A DNA stretch of 53,019 nt from Kiritimatiellia bacterium (GTDB taxonomy: Bacteria; Verrucomicrobiota; Kiritimatiellia; RFP12; UBA1067). A model generated the notes under the pieces. That model had not been told where the DNA came from. It did not search any database and worked only from the letters and a program-made list of their open reading frames with translations. The stretch is taken from contig JAFSMR010000043.1 in assembly GCA_017447805.1 (NCBI GenBank), forward strand, positions 1-53,019, in the 5' to 3' direction. Below, piece by piece: positions 46,863 through 53,019 of this stretch (positions are counted from its first letter, which is position 1; each line of letters opens with the position of its first letter). The position numbers and the translations under genes were made by a program.

Positions 46863-47582
46863 TTAAATTTCTGTTTCGAGATGTTCTTGGCTGCGCGATA
46901 GGCGATAACCGATATTTCGTGCGCAAAGGAGCAATTTGCCCGAAGGCCCTAGCTTCGACTTGAGACGGGAAATTTGCGAGCGCAAAGAAGAAACATCTCC
47001 CGTGTTGCGATATTCCGAATGAAGCGAGGCAAGAATTTCCTGCGTGGAGAAAAATTTCTCGCGGTTTGAAGCAAGAAAACGCAAAATAACAGCTTCAACT
47101 CCTGTCAACCTCTCCACGGCGCCTTCCTCCAGCACAATAGAAAGATTCGAAAAATCTATTTTCGCGCTTCCGATATCAAGAATGCTTTCATTTTTTGATG
47201 AAGAAAGTGAATTGCTTACCTTCTGACGCTCAAGCGCCCGCTTTATTCTTGCATGGATTTGCGATTCTTTCGCCGTCTTCGAGATATAGTCGTCTGCGCC
47301 TAGCTCCATCCCTTTTATTTCCGCTTCAGTCGAACCGGAGCCCGTCAAGAATATAATAGGCACTAGTTTATCTATTTTACGGATTTCTTTCAATACCTCA
47401 AGCCCATCTATTCCCGGCATCATCAAATCGAGAAGCACCAAATCCGGACGTTTCGAGTTAAACACCCCGATTCCTTCCTTGCCTGATTTTGCCGAGAAAG
47501 TCTCGTAACCCGCCCGGGATAAACTTTCCTTCAGGATTTCTCTCACGATTCTTTCATCGTCTACTATCAGGATTGTAGCCAT
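46863..47582 (-). CDS. OmpR/PhoB-type response regulator
   Basis: 239 residues. The receiver domain starts MATILIVDDERIVREIL, with phospho-acceptor D53 in VLLDLMMPGIDG, T in FLTGSGS and the switch lysine in YISKTAK. The C-terminal winged helix (about 135-235; LTGVEAVILRFLASNREKFFS and SLRSQISRLKSKL) binds DNA. No sensor kinase is adjacent. It starts 3 nt after the DUF58 gene, in one operon with MoxR, DUF58 and the downstream mraY-like gene. Confidence 0.9.
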   Translation of the reverse strand: MATILIVDDERIVREILKESLSRAGYETFSAKSGKEGIGVFNSKRPDLVLLDLMMPGIDGLEVLKEIRKIDKLVPIIFLTGSGSTEAEIKGMELGADDYISKTAKESQIHARIKRALERQKVSNSLSSSKNESILDIGSAKIDFSNLSIVLEEGAVERLTGVEAVILRFLASNREKFFSTQEILASLHSEYRNTGDVSSLRSQISRLKSKLGPSGKLLLCARNIGYRLSRSQEHLETEI

Positions 47583-47585
47583 ATT

Positions 47586-48494
47586 TCAGCGATGCTTGGC
47601 GGCGCGGCGTTTGAATAGCGCGCGCACAGTATCAATATAAGGTCTATCTGTAGAAACCGAAATAGATTCTATCGAATTTTTCCTAAAGAAACGCTCTAGC
47701 GAGGCCCTTTCTTTTGCCGCATTCTCAGCAAACGCCTTTCTTACCGCGCTTGAGGATGTATCGACAAGTCGCATAAAACCCGTCTCGGGGTCTTCCAGCT
47801 CCACGAGCCCTACATCTGGCAATTCCATTTCTGCCGGGTCGTTAACATTTACGCAAATAACATCGTGATGGCGAGCTGTTGCGCAAAGTAACCGCGCAGA
47901 GGCGCCTCCCTCTTCGGCTAGTTTTCTATCCATAAAATCGGAAACGAGGAATACTACCGCGCGGCGCTTTTGCACGCCGTTGAGGAATTTTAGCGCAAGT
48001 GCGATGTCGGTTCCGCCTTGCGCATCATCTTCGGCAGCCAGGACTTCTCGAACAAGCCTCATTACGGAATCGCGCCCTTTGCGAGCAGGAATATGCTTGA
48101 TGATTTTGTCGGAAAAAAGCATGAGGCCGATTTTATCTTGATTTCGTATGGCTGTAAGCGCCAACAGCGCCGTTAGTTCCGCGGCTAACTGCATCTTCGA
48201 CCTTTCGCCGCTTCCATAGCCTTGCGAGCCGGAAATATCCACAAGGAAAAGAATCGTAAGCTCTCTCTCTTCTGAATATCTCTTGATAAACGGCTCGCCT
48301 GTTCGCGCCGTGACATTCCAATCTATCGAACGCACATCATCGCCGGGCAAATAGGGCCTAACTTCATCAAACTCGACGCCTTGACCTTTGAACGTAGAAT
48401 GGTAATCTCCGCTCAGCCGTTCGTCGACTAGCCTATTCGTGAGGATTCTAATCCTCCCGACTTTTGCCATCAACTCTTTTACATCGCAAGCCAT
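47586..48494 (-). CDS. DUF58/VWA-like protein, MoxR partner
   Basis: 302 residues of the DUF58 type: the signature DVRSIDWNVTARTGEPFIKRY is followed by a von Willebrand A-like domain whose metal site is LVDISGSQGYGS. It lies next to the MoxR ATPase, the usual pairing. MoxR/DUF58 sets act as chaperones for assembly or metal insertion of partner proteins; the client is unknown here. Confidence 0.9.
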   Translation of the reverse strand: MACDVKELMAKVGRIRILTNRLVDERLSGDYHSTFKGQGVEFDEVRPYLPGDDVRSIDWNVTARTGEPFIKRYSEERELTILFLVDISGSQGYGSGERSKMQLAAELTALLALTAIRNQDKIGLMLFSDKIIKHIPARKGRDSVMRLVREVLAAEDDAQGGTDIALALKFLNGVQKRRAVVFLVSDFMDRKLAEEGGASARLLCATARHHDVICVNVNDPAEMELPDVGLVELEDPETGFMRLVDTSSSAVRKAFAENAAKERASLERFFRKNSIESISVSTDRPYIDTVRALFKRRAAKHR

Positions 48495-48501
48495 TGTCTT
48501 T

Positions 48502-49464
48502 TTAAGGAACGGCGACTTCGTCGAGAATACGGTCTATCACTATATCAGAGGTAATATTTTCCGCCTCTGCTTCGTAAGTAAGAATAATTCTATGACGCAA
48601 AACATCATGAACGACTTCTTTCACATCCTGCGGCGTAGCGTAGGCCTTGCCGCGCATCAAGGCATTGGCGCGCGATGCGAGATTCAATGCGAGCGTCGCG
48701 CGAGGGCTTGCACCATTTTGAATATATGCATTCTTTTCGCGCGTCTTGAACACGATATCGAGAATGTAATCGCCAACCTTTTCATCGCAATAGACATCCT
48801 TGAGCGTTTCGCGAAGCGCCATTATATCTTCAACACTGCAAATGGAATTCACTTTTGGCGCTTCTGAATTTTCTGCAAAGCGTTGCATTATACGCCTCTC
48901 ATCGCTTTTTGAAGGCGGTTCTACCAAGCACTTGAACATGAATCGGTCGACTTGCGCTTCCGGCAAAGGATAGGTTCCTTCTTGCTCCAGCGGATTTTGG
49001 GTCGCTAATACGAGGAAGGGATTAGGCAATTTATAACTTTCGTCGCCAATCGTAACTTGACGTTCCTGCATGGCTTCAAGAAGAGCAGACTGGACTTTTG
49101 CCGGCGCGCGGTTTATTTCGTCGGCAAGCAGAAGATTCGCGAACACAGGTCCTTTCTTCGGAGTAAACTCGCCCGTCTTGGGCGAATATACCAATGTTCC
49201 AACGACATCCGCGGGCAGAAGGTCTGGGGTAAACGAAATACGCTTGAAATCGAGCGCGAGAACTTTCGCAAGAGTATTGCAGCTTAATGTTTTTGCTAGG
49301 CCCGGCACGCCTTCTAGCAAAATGTGCCCGTCGGTAATCAGCGCGAGAATCAAGCGATCCACGAGCTTTTCTTGCGCTACGATTACACGGCCGACTTCAT
49401 CGCGAATTCTTGCGACCAGTTCTTTCTGTGCGCTTATGCGCCTAGTTGCTTCTTTCATATCCAT
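48502..49464 (-). CDS. MoxR-family AAA+ ATPase
   Basis: 320 residues. Walker A GVPGLAKT, Walker B LLADEINRAP, then FLVLATQNPLEQEGTYPLPEAQ and DRFMFK sensor motifs, all standard for MoxR. A C-terminal AAA lid follows (SPRATLALNLASRANALMRG). It is in the operon between dnaG and the DUF58 gene and probably works with the latter. Confidence 0.93.
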   Translation of the reverse strand: MDMKEATRRISAQKELVARIRDEVGRVIVAQEKLVDRLILALITDGHILLEGVPGLAKTLSCNTLAKVLALDFKRISFTPDLLPADVVGTLVYSPKTGEFTPKKGPVFANLLLADEINRAPAKVQSALLEAMQERQVTIGDESYKLPNPFLVLATQNPLEQEGTYPLPEAQVDRFMFKCLVEPPSKSDERRIMQRFAENSEAPKVNSICSVEDIMALRETLKDVYCDEKVGDYILDIVFKTREKNAYIQNGASPRATLALNLASRANALMRGKAYATPQDVKEVVHDVLRHRIILTYEAEAENITSDIVIDRILDEVAVP

Positions 49465-49467
49465 GGT

Positions 49468-51390
49468 TTAAGTTAATCCTTTCTTAAGTTCTAAAACTAG
49501 TTCCTTTACTTTAGCCCATCTATCTTGCTGAAGAGTTCGAAGGGAGCTTGTGATTTGCGCAAAGGCAATAAATTCGCTTTCATCTTGTGCGTTGGCATTC
49601 ATCGCGCCACGCTTTCTTCCCAAATATGCGCGCCATAGTGCGCGGATGAGGTTTTGCCCGATTACGGAAAGAGAAAGCCCGCAGGCCTGAAGCTTCAGCG
49701 AATCGACCATTGCGCTATCTCGCCATGACTTTTCCTCATCGCTGAATTCTTCTTCCAGCTTTTCGATTTCCTCTTCTCTTTGCCCTTCCGGCGCGCCGAG
49801 CCAAGCGCCGAGAATTTTCTTCGTAAAATCGTGCTCCAGCATTCTCGCATCGAGGAAATGCGAAGTCATCTCGAAAAGAATATCATCCTCCGGGTTGGAC
49901 AGGATTAGCGCAATTAGCGAAATTTCCCCTTTGGGCGGCGGGATGATTTTTCTCGCTTCCTTGCCCTCGATGTGAATAGAAGAAAATTCGCTTTCTTCTA
50001 TTTCGTAACTATCAAGATCTTCATCGCCCTCTTCAATGGCGGGCTTCGCAATTTTCTGATTCTTGAAATTCTGCTTTGGCGCCGCAAGAGCCTTATTTAG
50101 CTCTTCATTCAAAGCAATCTGCGGCAGCTCCAGAAATTTCGCGGCCTCCGCGACCATACTCGCGCGAAGGACTGCGTTTGGCGAGAACGCAATCGTTTCT
50201 ATCAGCGCCTTTGAAATTCTCGCTACTGCGTCGATAGAGCGTGGAGTAGCTTCTTTTTGCGATTCTGCGCGGAATTGAAAGCCGATTATCGATTCTGCCG
50301 AGGAAAGGATTTTTTCGAATTCCTCCTTGCCATATTTTCTCAAGAAGGAATCGGGATCTTCTCCGCCTGGGATTCTTGCCGCCCTAACTGGCATGCCGGC
50401 TTGAAGCAATAGCCTCGCAGTCCTGATTGTCGCTTTGTGCCCTGCCGCATCATCGTCGAACGCCAGAATCGCACAATCGGCGACTCTCGAAAGCATCTTC
50501 GCATGCTCTTCGGTAAAAGCGGTGCCTTGACTTGCTACAGCGACCGGGAAGCCGCTAATATGAAGGCGAATGCAATCGATTTGCCCTTCGCAAATTATCG
50601 CCTCGCGTCCTTTTGATTTCGCGATATTCCCGGCGGCTTTATCGAAGGCATAAAGGATATTCGATTTTTTGAATATTGCTGTCTCTGGCGAATTTACATA
50701 TTTGCCGGATTTCTTGTTTTCCACAAGCTGACGACCGGAAAATGCGACAACCCGACCATTCTTATCGCGAATCGCGAACATCAACCTGCCGCCAAAGCGG
50801 CTGTAGCCGCGGTCGGTTGGCGAAGTCGGCGCCTTTATTACTCCGGCCTCTTCCATCTCCTTTAGCGTATAGCCATATTTTTTCGCCCACTCTACCATCG
50901 GCTTCATGCCCTCGGGCGCGTAGCCGATGAGAAAATCTTTCTGCACATCCTCGCCGAGCGCACGTGAAGCGAGATAATCGCGCGCTATTTGCGCCCCTTT
51001 CATCTTCTCGAGACACCTATGGTAGAAAAGCGCAAGCTCCGTCATAAGCGACAAAAGTCGCTTTCTCAAATTCGCCTCGGGGTCTTCCTCTTCCTTGATT
51101 TCAACACCGCACATTCCGGCGAGCTTCTTCACCGCCTCGATAAAAGTAAGTCCCTCTTGCTTCTCGACAAATTTTATCGCATCCCCTGATTCTCCACACC
51201 CGAAACAATGGTAAAAACCTTTTGCGCTGTTTATGTTGAAGCTAGGCGTCTTTTCATTGTGGAAAGGACAGCACGCTACTGTAGACGCGCCGGATTGACG
51301 AACCTGTATTCCATAGGAAGCCACGAGCTCCGCAAGGTCCGTCCTCGCCTTGATTTCCTCCAATACCGAATCTGTAATCGTTCCGGCCAC
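49468..51390 (-). CDS. dnaG: DNA primase DnaG
   Basis: 640 residues from a GTG at 51390. The CHC2 zinc finger is at about 41-66 (CPFHNEKTPSF, GFYHCFGCGESGD). The primase core includes YAPEGMKPMVEWAKKYG, FGGRLMFAIRD and FSGRQL. The Toprim domain has IICEGQIDCIRLH and LAFDDDAAGHKA. The C-terminal helical region that contacts the replicative helicase follows. It makes RNA primers for chromosome replication. Note that the island encodes a different, unrelated type of primase. Confidence 0.95.
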   Translation of the reverse strand: MAGTITDSVLEEIKARTDLAELVASYGIQVRQSGASTVACCPFHNEKTPSFNINSAKGFYHCFGCGESGDAIKFVEKQEGLTFIEAVKKLAGMCGVEIKEEEDPEANLRKRLLSLMTELALFYHRCLEKMKGAQIARDYLASRALGEDVQKDFLIGYAPEGMKPMVEWAKKYGYTLKEMEEAGVIKAPTSPTDRGYSRFGGRLMFAIRDKNGRVVAFSGRQLVENKKSGKYVNSPETAIFKKSNILYAFDKAAGNIAKSKGREAIICEGQIDCIRLHISGFPVAVASQGTAFTEEHAKMLSRVADCAILAFDDDAAGHKATIRTARLLLQAGMPVRAARIPGGEDPDSFLRKYGKEEFEKILSSAESIIGFQFRAESQKEATPRSIDAVARISKALIETIAFSPNAVLRASMVAEAAKFLELPQIALNEELNKALAAPKQNFKNQKIAKPAIEEGDEDLDSYEIEESEFSSIHIEGKEARKIIPPPKGEISLIALILSNPEDDILFEMTSHFLDARMLEHDFTKKILGAWLGAPEGQREEEIEKLEEEFSDEEKSWRDSAMVDSLKLQACGLSLSVIGQNLIRALWRAYLGRKRGAMNANAQDESEFIAFAQITSSLRTLQQDRWAKVKELVLELKKGLT

Positions 51391-51407
51391 GCCTTTACTT
51401 TCTTTTC

Positions 51408-52763
51408 TTACGAGCGATCCTTTAGCGGAACATATTTTCTTGGTCTAAAGAGCGGCTTGTAGGCTGGACGAATAATGGGGCCCGGGTTAATCAGCTCTTC
51501 CATTCTATGCGCGCACCAGCTTACACAGCGTGCTATTGCAAAGATAGGAGTATAAAGATCGCGCGGGATGCCGAGCATATCATACACAAAACCAGAATAA
51601 AGGTCTACATTCGCGCAAACTTCTTCAGCTCTCGGGTGGCGCGCCTTAATGATAGACGGGCCCTTTTCCTCAACCAATTCAAAGAGCCGCATTTCATTTT
51701 CGCGTCCCTTAGCCTTCGCAAGCTCCCTCGCCTTCTTTTTCAGCATCTGCGCGCGCGGGTCGGAAATCGTGTAAACTGCGTGCCCAAGCCCATAAATGAG
51801 CCCGCTGCCATCGCCAGCCTTCTTATCCGCAATCTTTTCGAGATACGCGACCACATCTGATTCTTTTCGCCAATCTTTTACCTTCGCCTTGATTTCGTCC
51901 ATTTGGTTCATTACCCGATGGTTTGCGCCACCATGCCTAAACCCTTTGAGAGATAGGACAGAAGCCGCCAGCGAAGAAAACAGGTCTGTATGAGCACTCG
52001 TAACTACATGCGTAACGAATGATGAATTGTTGCCGCCGCCATGCTCAGCGTGGAGTATGAGCGCCAAATCCAGCGTTTCGGCCTCGAGTTTCGTGCACTT
52101 GCCATCTTCGCGAATAAGCGAAAGGAAATTTTCCGCAGTCGATTTCTTTGGATCGGGGTTCCTGATCATCAAAGGCTTATCGAGATGATAGTGCGCCTTG
52201 GCCTGATACGCATACGCCGCAATCGTCGGCAATGCTCCCATTAGGTTTATCGACATCCTGAGGCAGTTTTCGATCGACATGTCTTCTTGCGCGTCGATTT
52301 CATCGTATGCGTAAGCAAATAGAAGCGAGCGCGCTATACCGTTCATTATATCGACCGGCGGATGACGCAGAATCGCATTTTCCTTGAAGCCATCGGAAAG
52401 TCGACGGTAAGAACCGAGCTTCGCCTTGAAGTCTATCAGCTCGCGCGCCGTCGGCAAATCGCCAAAGAGTATCAAGTAGGCTACTTCTTCATATCCAAAG
52501 CGATGCTCGCGCCTATCTGCCGATACGATATCCTTTACATTGATGCCGCGATAAAACAGCTCGCCAGGTATCGCCACCCTCTCGCCTTCACTCGTCAAAT
52601 AACCATGCACATTGCCTATCGTAGTAAGACCAACTAGGACGCCTGTTCCATCATCGTTTCTCAAGCCTCTGCGAACGCCATACTTGCGGTATAGCGCCGG
52701 GTCTATCCTATCTGCCTCGCGTACTTTTGAGGCGTATTTATTCAGCCAATCTCGGTCTATCAT
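51408..52763 (-). CDS. gltA: Citrate synthase family protein
   Basis: 451 residues. Citrate synthase motifs: ALILHAEHGGGNNSSFV, LKGFRHGGANHRVM, GLGHAVYTISDPRA with catalytic histidine, and VDLYSGFVYDMLGIP with the catalytic aspartate region. It would condense acetyl-CoA with oxaloacetate; 2-methylcitrate synthase is a close alternative. The start has AAGAGGAAG upstream. It heads the operon with dnaG (17 nt gap). Confidence 0.92.
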   Translation of the reverse strand: MIDRDWLNKYASKVREADRIDPALYRKYGVRRGLRNDDGTGVLVGLTTIGNVHGYLTSEGERVAIPGELFYRGINVKDIVSADRREHRFGYEEVAYLILFGDLPTARELIDFKAKLGSYRRLSDGFKENAILRHPPVDIMNGIARSLLFAYAYDEIDAQEDMSIENCLRMSINLMGALPTIAAYAYQAKAHYHLDKPLMIRNPDPKKSTAENFLSLIREDGKCTKLEAETLDLALILHAEHGGGNNSSFVTHVVTSAHTDLFSSLAASVLSLKGFRHGGANHRVMNQMDEIKAKVKDWRKESDVVAYLEKIADKKAGDGSGLIYGLGHAVYTISDPRAQMLKKKARELAKAKGRENEMRLFELVEEKGPSIIKARHPRAEEVCANVDLYSGFVYDMLGIPRDLYTPIFAIARCVSWCAHRMEELINPGPIIRPAYKPLFRPRKYVPLKDRS

Positions 52764-53019
52764 CTTCCTCTTAAGCCCTTTACAGTTGTTTCTATTATAC
52801 TACTCCCGAAAACAGCCGTTAATTATAGCATTTTCCTCTAATTTTGTCTAGTGCCCTGATGGCTCACTTAAATCTTTATGTCGCGGTGAAAGCAAAAGCG
52901 GAAGGTTGTGGAGAGCAAAAGCGGAATGGCGGTTTGGGGATTGTTAAGCGGGCTTCAGCGACAGATTATGCCTGTTTTTATTGGGTGTTGTCGATGAAGC
53001 GCACTCCCTAAGGCCCCCC
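52764..53019. other. Upstream region of gltA; no gene seen
   Basis: It holds the promoter at 52822-52850, a second -10-like TATAAT nearer the gene (about 52795-52800), and a 13-bp direct repeat AGCAAAAGCGGAA (52891-52903 and 52914-52926). Confidence 0.55.
52822..52850 (-). promoter_or_regulatory. gltA promoter
   Basis: Minus strand: TAGACA (52850-52845), 17 nt, TATAAT (52827-52822). Confidence 0.65.

Overview
The window looks like a chromosome segment of an uncultured gut- or rumen-type member of the PVC group. Kiritimatiellota is my best guess, with Lentisphaerota or Verrucomicrobiota also possible. The reasons are the mix of very large secreted PA14/thrombospondin-type-3, RHS-like and CotH/lamin-tail proteins, secreted polysaccharide enzymes without SusC/D transporters, and abundant short tandem repeats. 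No 16S or other taxonomic marker is present, so this is inference.

Layout. 1-4.4 kb: two secreted proteins on the minus strand (an RHS-like protein cut by the window edge, preceded by a PA14/TSP3 protein). 4.6-7.1 kb: a winged-helix gene and a 3'-truncated group II intron. 7,499-30,808: a 23.3-kb genomic island inserted at the 3' end of an intact tRNA-Ala(GGC) gene (30,809-30,884). The island is bounded by a 47-bp perfect repeat of the tRNA 3' half. Its first part is a mobile-element module: tyrosine recombinase, unknown protein, excisionase-like protein, RepA-like helicase, archaeo-eukaryotic-type primase, a second winged-helix gene and a DUF234-type ATPase. Its second part is a polysaccharide-degradation cargo: sensor kinase and response regulator, GH78-like rhamnosidase, a six-hairpin-like enzyme, a GH115-SGNH esterase fusion, a toxin-antitoxin remnant, a double-domain esterase and a GH2 enzyme. 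31-53 kb: ordinary chromosome of visibly lower GC, with a CotH protein, sdaA, an RNA methyltransferase, mutS, nadE, a YibE/F protein, alkaline phosphatase, a MATE pump, rubrerythrin, mraY-like, a response regulator, DUF58, MoxR, dnaG and gltA.

How the parts fit. The three cargo transcription units that start at 20,411, 22,372 and 26,163 share one promoter design. A 16-bp inverted repeat (A-Y-GCCC, 4 bases, GGGTGT) ends exactly 35 nt before each ATG, and a -10 hexamer ends exactly 7 nt before the ATG. This predicts leaderless transcripts switched by an activator, and the NarL-type two-component pair encoded just upstream on the same island is the obvious candidate. The island therefore reads as a self-regulated, mobile glycan-utilisation locus, probably for an acetylated, rhamnose- and glucuronate-containing polysaccharide. 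Between repA and the primase gene lie an 18-bp perfect and a 10-bp perfect inverted repeat, a candidate replication origin or primase site.

A second unusual layer is the dense set of short tandem repeats (heptamers and octamers) embedded inside the open reading frames of the cargo enzymes, including the signal peptide of the GH115 protein. They are absent from the reading frames of the replication module and of the right-hand chromosome.
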